Position numbers and translations under genes: made by a program | The notes under the pieces: generated by a model | Seen by the model: the letters and a program-made list of their open reading frames with translations, nothing else | What the model was told of the DNA's origin: nothing | Databases searched by the model: none | DNA from: Bacteroidia bacterium | GTDB lineage: Bacteria; Bacteroidota; Bacteroidia; Flavobacteriales; Flavobacteriaceae | NCBI GenBank assembly: GCA_030427865.1 | Contig: JAUICK010000008.1 | Span: 62,001 to 126,000, forward strand | DNA length: 64,000 nt | Direction of reading: 5' to 3' | Shown: in pieces, positions 33,937 to 43,025 of the stretch | Position numbering within the stretch: position 1 is the stretch's first letter | How the letters are laid out: every line of letters starts with the position of its first letter

Positions 33937-35289
33937 ATGAAAATTCATTTTATTGCCATTGGCGGAAGTGCAATGCACAACTTAGCCATAGCATTACACC
34001 AAAAAGGATACCAAGTTTCTGGAAGTGATGATATTATTCATGATCCATCAAAATCTCGTTTAGAAAAATACGGCTTATTACCTGCTACATTTGGCTGGTT
34101 CCCTGAAAAAATTTCATCAGAATTAGATGCTATTATTTTAGGGATGCATGCTAAAAAAGACAATCTTGAGTTGTTAAAAGCGCAAGAATTAGGATTGAAA
34201 ATTTATTCATATCCAGAGTTTTTATACGAACAGTCTAAAGATAAAACCAGAGTGGTAATAGGTGGTTCTCATGGAAAAACAACCATTACTTCTATGATTT
34301 TGCATGTGCTAAATTATCACGATAAAAAAGTAGATTATATGGTAGGTGCACAATTAGAAGGTTTTGAAACTATGGTGCATTTAACCCAAGAAAACGATTT
34401 TATTGTTTTAGAGGGTGATGAGTATTTAAGTTCGCCCATAGATATGCGTCCTAAATTTCATTTATACAAACCCAATATTGCTTTATTAAGTGGAATTGCT
34501 TGGGATCATATTAACGTTTTTCCAACTTTTGAGAATTATGTTGAGCAATTTAAAATCTTTACAGATTCTATGGTAAATGGAGGAAGTATGATTTATAATG
34601 CAGAAGATGAATATGTTAAAGAAGTTGTAGAATCTTCAGAAAATCATATTAAAAAATATCCTTATGAAACACCAAAATATTTTATTGAAGACGGAACAAC
34701 ATATTTAGAAACCCAAGAAGGAAATTTACCATTAGAAATTTTTGGTAAACACAATCTTCAGAATTTAGCGGGAGCAAAATGGATTTGCCAGCATATGGGA
34801 ATAGATGAAGATGATTTTTATGAAGCTATTGCAAGTTTTAGCGGTGCAAGTAAACGTTTAGAAAAGATTGTTGAAAATGAATCTACAGCGATTTATAAAG
34901 ATTTTGCTCACAGTCCAAGTAAAGTCGCAGCAACTACAAAAGCAGTAAAAGAACAATACACAAACAGAACTGTTTTGGCTTGTTTAGAGTTGCATACCTA
35001 TTCTAGTTTAAATGCTGAGTTTTTGTCTGAATATAAAGGAGCTTTAAAATTTGCAGATAAAGCAGTTGTGTTTTATTCTCCACAAGCTGTAAAAATTAAA
35101 CAATTAGAAGAAGTAACAGAGCAGAAAATTGCAAATGCGTTTGAACGTGATGATTTAATTATTTATACAAATCCTCAGGCTTTTAAAGAATTTTTGTTCG
35201 ATGTAAATTTAGAAAATAGGGTTTTGTTATTAATGAGTTCTGGTAACTATGGTGGCTTAGATTTTGAAGAGGTTAAGAGATTGGTATAA
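33937..35289 (+). CDS. mpl: UDP-N-acetylmuramate: tripeptide ligase (Mpl), murein recycling
   Basis: The protein is a Mur ligase with an N-terminal Rossmann domain (IHFIAIGGSAMHNLAIALHQKGYQVSGSDD), the ATP-binding GGSHGKTTITSMI, the LEGDEYLSSPIDMRPKF segment and a C-terminal domain with YKDFAHSPSKVAATTKA. SAMHNLA in place of the MurC GIGMSG signature and the 450-residue length favour Mpl over MurC. Mpl joins recovered L-Ala-gamma-D-Glu-mDAP to UDP-MurNAc in the cytoplasm. Translation is taken from ATG 33937 because the upstream 10 codons of open frame are atypical. It is divergent from the macroglobulin gene. Confidence 0.9.
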   Translation: MKIHFIAIGGSAMHNLAIALHQKGYQVSGSDDIIHDPSKSRLEKYGLLPATFGWFPEKISSELDAIILGMHAKKDNLELLKAQELGLKIYSYPEFLYEQSKDKTRVVIGGSHGKTTITSMILHVLNYHDKKVDYMVGAQLEGFETMVHLTQENDFIVLEGDEYLSSPIDMRPKFHLYKPNIALLSGIAWDHINVFPTFENYVEQFKIFTDSMVNGGSMIYNAEDEYVKEVVESSENHIKKYPYETPKYFIEDGTTYLETQEGNLPLEIFGKHNLQNLAGAKWICQHMGIDEDDFYEAIASFSGASKRLEKIVENESTAIYKDFAHSPSKVAATTKAVKEQYTNRTVLACLELHTYSSLNAEFLSEYKGALKFADKAVVFYSPQAVKIKQLEEVTEQKIANAFERDDLIIYTNPQAFKEFLFDVNLENRVLLLMSSGNYGGLDFEEVKRLV

Positions 35290-35294
35290 AATGT

Positions 35295-36440
35295 TTATAT
35301 ACTATATTTAGTATTAAATATACGAGAAACAGTTTTTATCATTTCGTCATTGTTAGAATAAGTAAGTTGATAACAAGTTAATGAAGCAAACCAATCTAAG
35401 AATATTTGAGCGTTTTCTTGAATAGGTGATAACCAAGAATCTGGAACTAATTGTTGAAAAGCATAAATTTTAGAAATTTCTTCAAAAATTAAATCAGAAT
35501 CTTTTTCATACTTAATAAAAACCAGCTCATTGCAAGGTAAATGTTCGAAAAAGTTTGTATTGTTTGGTTTTAAATAGCGAACAATTTTATTTAAACGAGT
35601 AAAATTATACTCAGCAGTAGTTTCTAATTCTGGATAAATAGGTAATAGTGTTTTTAAGCTATTTTTTTTAATAGAAATAGATGCAGGGAAACTATACACT
35701 TCTTTTTTGTTTATATCCATAGGAACAAAATCATCGGCTAAACACGTAAAGCCATTTGCTTGTAGTAATGCCAAAGAAGTGCTTTTACCATTACCAGAAT
35801 CGCCTAAAAACATAATAGATTTTTTACCATCACTAACAGCAGAAGCATGAAAAACACCCATCCAATCTTTTTCTTCTTTTTGATGAATTTTTTGTATCAA
35901 TTCCATTGAGAACTTCCCTTGAAAATAGTGAATCTCTTTGCTACTCCATGAGCCTATAAATTTTTTGTTTACATAAAGAAAAATATAATTGTTATTTATA
36001 AAAACATGAAATTCGTAATCAAAACTGTTAAGTTGATCTACTACTAAATGGTCAAATTTTGGATGTACATAAGAAAGTTCTTTTTCGTTTAAATAAGAAA
36101 CTTTAAAAATTGTATTGTTTACTTTATAAAATTTAACAAAGTGAAATACTTTTGGAAGTGTAATATCTCTGTAATCATTTATTATTTCCGAATCAGAAAA
36201 ATCTTTTGCAATAAATAGTTTTTTTTCTAAATCTAAAACAAAATCTATTGTTTTTTCAATGGGTACAGCTAGTTTTTTAGAGAGAACTTCAGCAATTTTT
36301 TTTACGGAAACACCTTTACTGAGTCTTTTTAATATATCTGCTGTAGTATTTTCTAAAACTAAGTACTCGTTTGAGTTTTCAAACCAAACTATAGTTTTGT
36401 TTTCTATAGTTTTGTATAATAAATTAGAGTATTTTTTCAT
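35295..36440 (-). CDS. PqqD-like/HPr-kinase-like fusion, putative peptide kinase
   Basis: Residues about 1-85 look like a PqqD-type peptide-recognition domain: two strands with WFENSNEYLVLENTTADILKRL, then helices with KKIAEVLSKKL. Residues about 200-330 resemble the HPr kinase/phosphorylase core, with a P-loop FLGDSGNGKSTSLALL, the acidic LADDFVPMD and FPASISIKK. HprK homologues in lasso-peptide clusters phosphorylate a serine of the peptide, so this protein may act on the 59-residue peptide encoded 84 bases upstream. The central region (85-200) is unassigned. It has no signal peptide. Function is inferred; a free metabolite kinase is the alternative. Confidence 0.7.
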   Translation of the reverse strand: MKKYSNLLYKTIENKTIVWFENSNEYLVLENTTADILKRLSKGVSVKKIAEVLSKKLAVPIEKTIDFVLDLEKKLFIAKDFSDSEIINDYRDITLPKVFHFVKFYKVNNTIFKVSYLNEKELSYVHPKFDHLVVDQLNSFDYEFHVFINNNYIFLYVNKKFIGSWSSKEIHYFQGKFSMELIQKIHQKEEKDWMGVFHASAVSDGKKSIMFLGDSGNGKSTSLALLQANGFTCLADDFVPMDINKKEVYSFPASISIKKNSLKTLLPIYPELETTAEYNFTRLNKIVRYLKPNNTNFFEHLPCNELVFIKYEKDSDLIFEEISKIYAFQQLVPDSWLSPIQENAQIFLDWFASLTCYQLTYSNNDEMIKTVSRIFNTKYSI

Positions 36441-36471
36441 TTACAAAAAAATGTGATTGTTTTATAGATTA

Positions 36472-36502
36472 TAAAAATAAAACGCCTCGTATTAGAGGCG
36501 TT
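36472..36502 (-). terminator. Terminator between peptide gene and kinase gene
   Basis: AACGCCTC (36481-36488) pairs with GAGGCGTT (36495-36502) around a 6-base loop. On the minus strand it is followed by TTATTTTTAT. It would attenuate transcription after the small peptide gene, so that the peptide is made in excess over the kinase. Confidence 0.75.
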
Positions 36503-36523
36503 ATTACAAATATAAAAACTTTA

Positions 36524-36703
36524 TTAAAACCCTGTACCAGGATCTTCTGGACTTTGAGCTTGTGCTTTCTGCGGATTTAAAATCATGTAAGTTCCAAGAG
36601 CTGTCAGTGCTACGTATTTACCGTAATTGCCAATCTTTTTTAGAGCGTCTTTACGAGAAATTTGTTGACTTTTATTTGCTGTATTTTTTAATTGTTTTTT
36701 CAT
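36524..36703 (-). CDS. 59-residue leader-like peptide, possible modified-peptide precursor
   Basis: ATG at 36703 opens a 59-codon frame ending TAA at 36524. The charged first 30 residues include SRKDALKKIGNYGKY. A hydrophobic run YVALTALGTYMIL follows, then KAQAQ and the acidic tail SPEDPGTGF. It reads as a signal peptide with a long n-region and an AQA cleavage site, which would release QSPEDPGTGF, ten residues with an N-terminal Gln able to form pyroglutamate. It lies 19 bases after a T9SS gene and just before its own terminator and the PqqD/HprK-like gene. A precursor for a phosphorylated or otherwise modified peptide is the attractive reading; a plain small membrane protein is the alternative. 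Confidence 0.7.
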   Translation of the reverse strand: MKKQLKNTANKSQQISRKDALKKIGNYGKYVALTALGTYMILNPQKAQAQSPEDPGTGF

Positions 36704-36722
36704 TATATATTATTTTCTCGTT

Positions 36723-39700
36723 TTATTCTAAAATAATTTTCTTATCAATTTTTCCTGATGCAGTTTGTAGTTTAATAAAATAAACACCTGTTTCTAATTT
36801 AGGTAAAGAGATGTCATTAGTTCTGTTAGCATCAAATGATGAAGTTAAAACTTTTTTACCAAGAATATTGAATAGTGAGATAGAAGCTTTGCCTTGAGGT
36901 AAACCAGCTATTCTTAGTGTAGAATTATTTAATTTATAGATATTAACACTATTTAGAATTGTATTATTATCTATACTTAAAGAACTTTGAGTTGTGTGTA
37001 AATAAAATCTACCAACACCATCTGAAGCTTCAGTAAGATTAACTTTATAAGCATTATTTGTTTCGTCTAAACGAGTAAATGTATTTGTAAGTCTGTCTTC
37101 TAAAAATACTTTTATTCCTGAAGGCATGTTAAAAGCTTCTGCTGTAAATGTAATTTCTTTACCAGCTTCAGCTTTTAAACCTATTGGAATTACCATGTTT
37201 TCATAATCTGAATCTGGTAGTGATTGTATTGCTAAATTTCTGCTATCATTATTAGAAACCAATTGTGTATAGACAGCAAAAGAATTTGAAACACCATTAA
37301 ATAAAGAGCTATCATAACCATTATCAAAACCAATTGTTTTGTTATCATAGTAGTAAATTAAAGTAGTTTTAGATATAGTATTATCTGATATATTGAGTTG
37401 AATTTCGGGTCTTATATTTTCTGACTTATTAAATGTACCAGATGCTTGTATTGATTGCATAGCTTTTGTAAAGCTAAATGAACCCCCACCAGTTTTTGAT
37501 TTTACAAAGAACCCTTGCGTTGGAGCAATATATAATGATGCTCTTTGATTTGGACCTGTACCAACAGTTGTAGTTTGATTAACTGTAATGTATGATGATG
37601 AAGCTTTATCCCAAAACCAAATAGTTTGTTCTGCTAATTCACCGCTATTTGTAGTTAATAAATTTGTTGCATTTGCGGTTGTATTAAAAGGTAAAAAAGC
37701 TGGGTAGGGATTTCCAATTAAATTGAAATCATTACCAACTCCTGAAGTATTGTCAGTTAAAGTAATGCTTTCATCTATAGTTGAAATTGCACCCTTAAAT
37801 CCTAAATTTCCTTTATTTTGATTTGCACCTGCTGTTGAGTTTGGTAAAACAGAGTACCCTTTTCCACTTGTCATGGTAACATTATTTGTAGCTGCAATTT
37901 CTGTAGTAGTGTAATAATCCCATCTGTTAGGAGATGTAGGGCTTACGTAAGGTAAAGAGTTGTCGTACAAAGCAATACCATAATTAAAAACTCCTCCTCC
38001 TAAATCATTAGTACTTATTTTTAATTTATTAAACGTGGCAAAACCAGTTGCGCCACCATCTATAACCTCTCCATTTGTTGGTGAAGAAACAAGAGTCCAA
38101 CCAGAATCATTATTGTGATAAGTGTCAGAAAAGTATTTAAACTGATTTGAACCTCCAGAAGTATATGTACCTTTTAAAATTACGGAAGCGCTATTTATAA
38201 CTCCAGCTGAAGGTATAGATCCATTAGCTTGAATGTATGAATTAGATCCATTAAGAGTTAAATTACCATTAATTGTAATTGATTGACCAGCATTTACTTC
38301 TATTCCTTCATTATCAATAATTCCAACATCATTAGCTTCAATATTAGTAGATATTACTAAATCATCATATATGTATGCATTCTTAGCTCCAGTTGTACCA
38401 TCTAAGGCAGAGGAATTTACCCAAGCACCATTGTTGTATATTAAGTAATCTAATTCTCCTGGATTCGCATTAGAATCAGAAGTAGAAATATAACTATCAG
38501 TAAAAATATTTTGATAGTGTCTATTGCTTCCACCAACTCCAGTATCTGTATCATCAATTAATGTTCCGTCATCTGTATTATTTGTTCCTCCTGTTTTTAG
38601 TTGCCATCTTCTTGCAGTACTTGTTCCAAAAAATAAAGAGGATTTACCTTGAACAAATGTTGTATTTGCATTAAGAGTTCCAAAAACTCCCTCAAAAGTC
38701 GTTTTATCTGAACCTCTGGTAAGAATTAAAAATCCATTTGCAGGAATACTAGCTGTTGACAAATCAGTACCATCAAAATCAAAAACGGTTCCATCTGTTA
38801 GCATTACTAATTTAGATGTTGATAAATCAACAGAAAAATTATTTTTATTATATAACTCTATAAATTCATTTGATGAAGAACTTGCATCAGAGACTTCTGT
38901 AATAAAAACAGTTCCAGCAGTTGGTACAGGGGGTATTTCGTCGTCTATAATAGTAACTGTATGAACAGATGTACCTAAATCAGCAGTACCACTTGTTACA
39001 GAAATGGTTAACTCTACAGTTTCATCATCTGTATCAGCATCATCATTAACAGTAAGAACTATGTTTTTAGTTTCATTAGCTCCAAAGGTTGCAGTGCTTG
39101 TTGTAAGAGTATAATCACCTCCTTCTGCAGTACCACCAGTTACAGCAGCAGTAACTGTTACTGGAGAGTCATAATTTATAAAGCTGACAGGAATATTAAA
39201 TGCTGTTGAGGTATCTGTCTCTGTAGTAGAACTTGTAGCTGAATCAAATCCTACTGTTGGATCTGAGCCATTAGCAATAAGTGTTATATCATCAATATTC
39301 CAGATTTCATTTGAACTATTATTTTTACCCTCTACTTTAAGTGCAACTGATGTTGAGCCATCTGGAATTGTAATTGTTAAAGTTGCATAATTATTGGCAT
39401 TTGTTCCACCTTGAGGTGCTCCATTAGAAATATTAGTTCCAGCTGCGGTTGTTGCTGTTAAATTAGCATTATAATTCCACCTTGCATTACTGTTCCCAGT
39501 TATTTCTATGTCTGCAGTAGCAGGAAAACCACCTCCATTAACATTAGCCCAAACTCTAATATAGTCACCCGCATCTGCACCATTACCACTTGTACCTGCC
39601 GTACTTGAAATATATACTATGGCTTTAACACCAGTTTTACCTGTTATGTCTTGAGAAGTAAACTCAACAGTTTCAGTAGTATTGTTAATTATCCAAGATT

Positions 39701-39902
39701 TTGTTCCAGATTTAATTCTAGAGTTAGCAGGTGTATCACTTGCTCCAGCAATAGAGTTTGATGTTGGTGATCCAGAACTTACGGTCCATGTATCTCCACC
39801 TTCAAAACCATTAGATACAAGAGTTACTTGACTAAAAGAATTGAATGAAACGATAGTAAGTGTAAAAAATAATAAAGTTCTTAAAAAGTTATTTTGTTTC
39901 AT
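36723..39902 (-). CDS. Large T9SS-sorted surface protein with Calx-beta and lamin-tail domains
   Basis: Sec signal (NSFSQ) is followed by an N-terminal beta-sandwich (residues about 25-210) that resembles a carbohydrate- or fibronectin-type module. A Calx-beta domain (about 215-320; VGFDSATSSTTETDTSTAFNIPV...TVTIIDDE) and a lamin-tail domain (about 330-480; GTVFITEVSDASSSSNEFIELYNKNN) follow. A long beta-rich region leads to a type A type IX sorting domain (LFNILGKKVLTS, LETGVYFIKLQTASGK). Calx-beta domains bind calcium. It is exported and surface-attached; no enzyme motif is visible. The stop codon lies 19 bases before the leader-like peptide gene, so the two are likely on one transcript. 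Confidence 0.82.
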   Translation of the reverse strand: MKQNNFLRTLLFFTLTIVSFNSFSQVTLVSNGFEGGDTWTVSSGSPTSNSIAGASDTPANSRIKSGTKSWIINNTTETVEFTSQDITGKTGVKAIVYISSTAGTSGNGADAGDYIRVWANVNGGGFPATADIEITGNSNARWNYNANLTATTAAGTNISNGAPQGGTNANNYATLTITIPDGSTSVALKVEGKNNSSNEIWNIDDITLIANGSDPTVGFDSATSSTTETDTSTAFNIPVSFINYDSPVTVTAAVTGGTAEGGDYTLTTSTATFGANETKNIVLTVNDDADTDDETVELTISVTSGTADLGTSVHTVTIIDDEIPPVPTAGTVFITEVSDASSSSNEFIELYNKNNFSVDLSTSKLVMLTDGTVFDFDGTDLSTASIPANGFLILTRGSDKTTFEGVFGTLNANTTFVQGKSSLFFGTSTARRWQLKTGGTNNTDDGTLIDDTDTGVGGSNRHYQNIFTDSYISTSDSNANPGELDYLIYNNGAWVNSSALDGTTGAKNAYIYDDLVISTNIEANDVGIIDNEGIEVNAGQSITINGNLTLNGSNSYIQANGSIPSAGVINSASVILKGTYTSGGSNQFKYFSDTYHNNDSGWTLVSSPTNGEVIDGGATGFATFNKLKISTNDLGGGVFNYGIALYDNSLPYVSPTSPNRWDYYTTTEIAATNNVTMTSGKGYSVLPNSTAGANQNKGNLGFKGAISTIDESITLTDNTSGVGNDFNLIGNPYPAFLPFNTTANATNLLTTNSGELAEQTIWFWDKASSSYITVNQTTTVGTGPNQRASLYIAPTQGFFVKSKTGGGSFSFTKAMQSIQASGTFNKSENIRPEIQLNISDNTISKTTLIYYYDNKTIGFDNGYDSSLFNGVSNSFAVYTQLVSNNDSRNLAIQSLPDSDYENMVIPIGLKAEAGKEITFTAEAFNMPSGIKVFLEDRLTNTFTRLDETNNAYKVNLTEASDGVGRFYLHTTQSSLSIDNNTILNSVNIYKLNNSTLRIAGLPQGKASISLFNILGKKVLTSSFDANRTNDISLPKLETGVYFIKLQTASGKIDKKIILE

Positions 39903-40000
39903 GTTAGAAAATTTTTAGTCCTCTAAAATAGAAAAAAAATAACTTTTAAAAAAGTAAAGTAGAATATTTACAATAAGATAATATTAAATTAAAGTATCTA

Positions 40001-41500
40001 TTAAATTTTACGCCAAAAGAACGGAGTAAATAAAATTAATACTGTAAAAAGTTCTAAACGACCTATTAACATTAAAAAAGAACAAAACCATTTAGCGGCT
40101 GTAGTTAGATGATTAAAATTATCTACAGGACTTACAGAACCAATTGCAGGGCCTATGTTTCCTAATGAAGATGCTGCTGCGCCAATTGCTGAAATAAAAT
40201 CTAAACCAAATAAAGTTAATATTACAGAAGAAATGATAAAGATTAGCATGTAAATAATAAAGAAAGAAATAATATTAAAAACAATGTTATGGTTTACAGC
40301 TTTTTTATCATATCTAACAGGTATAATTGCATTTGGATGTAATGCTTTTTTAAACTCTAAAAAACTATTTTTTAACATTACAATGTGTCTAACTACCTTT
40401 ATTCCTCCACTGGTAGAACCAGCAGAACCTCCTGTAAAAAAGAGCGCAAAGAAAATTCCAGTAGCAAAGAAATTCCACATGGTAAAATCTGCTGTAACAA
40501 AACCTGTTGTTGTTACTACAGAAGTAACCATAAATAAGGCATGTCTTATGGCGCTTTCTTCTTTGCCAAAAACCATTGGATGATTTATGGAAGTTTGTAA
40601 AGTTGCATCTTGAAAATGAACAATTATTATAGTTATTATCGATGCAATACAGATAATTCCAAACAAATAGTACTTAAATTCTTCGCTTTGAAAAACTTTT
40701 TGAATTTTTCCTTTTAAAGCAAAATAAGTTAGGACAAAGTTAGTACCAGCAATGAGCATAAAAAAGATAATAATGTATTGTACAAAGGGTAAATTATTAT
40801 AAAATGCGATACTGCTATTTTTTGTAGAAAAACCACCAGTACTCATAGTTGCCATAGCATGATTTATAGCATCAAACCAAGTCATACCAGCAATTTTTAA
40901 TAATAAAAATTGTGTAAGTGTAAGTGTAACATATATTAAATATAAACGTTTGGCTGTATCTGTAATTCTTGGGTGTAATTTATCTGTAGAAGGCCCAGGA
41001 GCTTCTGCCATAAAAAGCTGCATTCCACCAATTCCTAATAATGGTAAAATAGCAATTGTTAAAACAATAATTCCCATTCCGCCAATCCAATGAGTTGCAC
41101 TTCGCCAAAAGAGAATTCCTTTGGGCATTGCTTCAATATTTGTTAAGATAGATGATCCTGTTGTTGAGTATCCAGAAATTGTTTCAAAAAAAGCGTTGGT
41201 AATATTAGGAATTGCCCCCGAAAAAAGATAAGGTAACATTCCTGTTATAGACAATGTTAACCAGCCTAAAGTTACAATTAAATAGCCTTCTTTTTTCTGA
41301 ATATTAGTGCTTTTGGGCTTGTTAAAAAAATAGAGAAGTAAACCAATAGTTACAGTTACAAAACCTGCATTTAAAATTCCCCATTTAGCAGCTTCTTCGT
41401 GATAAATACTAAAAGGAAAAGCAATAAACATAAAGAAACCGTTTAATATAGCAGTAATACCTAAAAACCGGAATATAATTTGTGTATTTAAATTTCCCAT
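40001..41500 (-). CDS. trkH: TrkH-family potassium transporter, membrane subunit
   Basis: This 499-residue integral membrane protein has the four repeated P-loop segments of the Trk/Ktr/HKT superfamily, recognisable as ISGYSTTGSSI, MATMSTGGFSTKN, VTTTGFVTAD and ASSLGNIGPAIG, each with the selectivity-filter Gly. The protein forms the K+ pore and works with the cytosolic TrkA gating subunit encoded directly upstream, 3 bases away. TFFETISGYSTTG and WIGGMGIIVL are typical of TrkH rather than KtrB. Gating by nucleotides bound to TrkA is known for the family. Confidence 0.95.
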   Translation of the reverse strand: MGNLNTQIIFRFLGITAILNGFFMFIAFPFSIYHEEAAKWGILNAGFVTVTIGLLLYFFNKPKSTNIQKKEGYLIVTLGWLTLSITGMLPYLFSGAIPNITNAFFETISGYSTTGSSILTNIEAMPKGILFWRSATHWIGGMGIIVLTIAILPLLGIGGMQLFMAEAPGPSTDKLHPRITDTAKRLYLIYVTLTLTQFLLLKIAGMTWFDAINHAMATMSTGGFSTKNSSIAFYNNLPFVQYIIIFFMLIAGTNFVLTYFALKGKIQKVFQSEEFKYYLFGIICIASIITIIIVHFQDATLQTSINHPMVFGKEESAIRHALFMVTSVVTTTGFVTADFTMWNFFATGIFFALFFTGGSAGSTSGGIKVVRHIVMLKNSFLEFKKALHPNAIIPVRYDKKAVNHNIVFNIISFFIIYMLIFIISSVILTLFGLDFISAIGAAASSLGNIGPAIGSVSPVDNFNHLTTAAKWFCSFLMLIGRLELFTVLILFTPFFWRKI

Positions 41501-41503
41501 TAA

Positions 41504-42850
41504 TTATTTGAATAGACTTTCTACAGTGCTAATAGCCTCTGGTAAACAAAAAACAATTACTTTGTCTTTAGCTTTAATCTGCATATCTCCGGTAGCCATA
41601 TTTGCTTTTCCTTCTCTAATAATTCCTCCAAAAACAGCTTCTCTTGGAAAACGTAAATCTTTTATAGGGTGTTCAGTAACTTTAGCTCCTGCTTTTACCT
41701 CAAATTCAAAAACTTCTGCATCAATATTATGCAGGTTTGCTAAGGCTAAAATTTCTCCTTCTCTAATGTGTCTAAAAATATTACTTGCAGCAATTAGTTT
41801 TTTATTAATTAGAGATTGAATTCCTATAGTTTGAGAAATATCTATATAATCCATATTTTCTACCAAAGCAACTGTTTTTTTTACACCTTTAGATTTTGCA
41901 ACTAAACAAGACATAATATTGGTTTCTGAGTTTCCAGTAACCGCAATAAATGCATCAGTTTCTCTAATATTTTCTTCTTCTAAAAGTTCTAAATCTCTTC
42001 CATCTCCATTTATAACTAAGGTATCATTTAATTGTTCGGCAAGGGTTTCTGCTTTTTCTCTATTTTTTTCAATCAGTTTTACTCTAAAGTTATCTTTACA
42101 AAGGTTTCTTGCTGTTTTCTCTCCTATACTACTACCGCCAAGAATCATTACATTTTTAATGTTAAATTGCTTCTTTCCGATAATAGGGTAGAGGTCTTTC
42201 ATGCTATAATTAGGAACACAAAAATACACTTGATCATCTAATTGATAGGTTGTATCTCCTCTTGGAATAATCGTTTGTGAAACACCTTGTCTTTTAATGG
42301 CAATGGTAATAAAATCTACATTTGGAAATTGTTGTTTGGCTTCTTTAACTGTTAAATCTAAAATGGGTGAATTATAAGTTAAAGGCGTTCCCATTACATT
42401 AAAAACACCGCTTTCGAAAGCTACAGTATCATTAAAAGAAGATTGGTTTAACAACATTTTAATTTCGTTAGCTGCCAATTCTTGTGGAGAAATCATAAAG
42501 TCTAACCCAAATTGTTGAAAATCAACTTCACATTCGTTTAAAAATTCAGAATTATCAATTCTTGCAATTGTTTTTTTTGCTCCAAGAGATTTACCTATTA
42601 CAGAAATGGTAAAATTGGTATTTTGGCTATCTGTAACAGCAATTAATAAATCTGCGGAATCTATCCCCATTTCTTTTAATAATTGGATAGAAGTTGCATC
42701 TCCTTTTTTAGTAATAACATCTAAATGATTGTTGATGTATTCTAGTTTATCACCATCAAAATCTATGATATAGGTATCTTGAGATTCGTAAGAAAGTAGT
42801 TTAGCTAAGTGAAAACCTACGTCTCCAGCACCAGCTATGATAATTTTCAT
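41504..42850 (-). CDS. trkA: TrkA, cytosolic gating subunit of the Trk potassium system
   Basis: Two RCK modules are arranged in tandem: MKIIIAGAGDVGFHLAKLLSYESQDTYIIDFD (about 1-140, with a C-domain to 220) and VMILGGSSIGEKTARNLCKDNFRVKLIEKN (about 230-370, with a C-domain to 448). The first has a full Rossmann GxGxxG; the second reads GGSSIG, a usual reduced version. TrkA binds NAD(H) and ATP and opens TrkH. Length is standard. The gene begins about 24 bases after a TAnnTTTG box and overlaps none of its neighbours; trkH follows after 3 bases. Confidence 0.95.
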   Translation of the reverse strand: MKIIIAGAGDVGFHLAKLLSYESQDTYIIDFDGDKLEYINNHLDVITKKGDATSIQLLKEMGIDSADLLIAVTDSQNTNFTISVIGKSLGAKKTIARIDNSEFLNECEVDFQQFGLDFMISPQELAANEIKMLLNQSSFNDTVAFESGVFNVMGTPLTYNSPILDLTVKEAKQQFPNVDFITIAIKRQGVSQTIIPRGDTTYQLDDQVYFCVPNYSMKDLYPIIGKKQFNIKNVMILGGSSIGEKTARNLCKDNFRVKLIEKNREKAETLAEQLNDTLVINGDGRDLELLEEENIRETDAFIAVTGNSETNIMSCLVAKSKGVKKTVALVENMDYIDISQTIGIQSLINKKLIAASNIFRHIREGEILALANLHNIDAEVFEFEVKAGAKVTEHPIKDLRFPREAVFGGIIREGKANMATGDMQIKAKDKVIVFCLPEAISTVESLFK

Positions 42851-42873
42851 ATGTAAAATATAGAAATAAGCTA

Positions 42874-42906
42874 CAAAGATATAAAGAGTTTTGGTGCAAA
42901 TGCAAA
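42874..42906 (-). promoter_or_regulatory. Probable trkA-trkH promoter
   Basis: On the minus strand TATCTTTG (42881-42874) matches TAnnTTTG, and TTTG at 42906-42903 is the likely -33 element, 21 bp away. It lies about 24 bases before the trkA start. Confidence 0.55.
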
Positions 42907-43025
42907 TAAAAGAATATTTTCGTATTTTGTAAATTTATAAGAAACAATAAAAACTGACAAATGTCTTTTTTTTTTAATGAATAGAAGTTTTAGTTTTACG
43001 TTTAAAATCAACAAAAACATTATTC

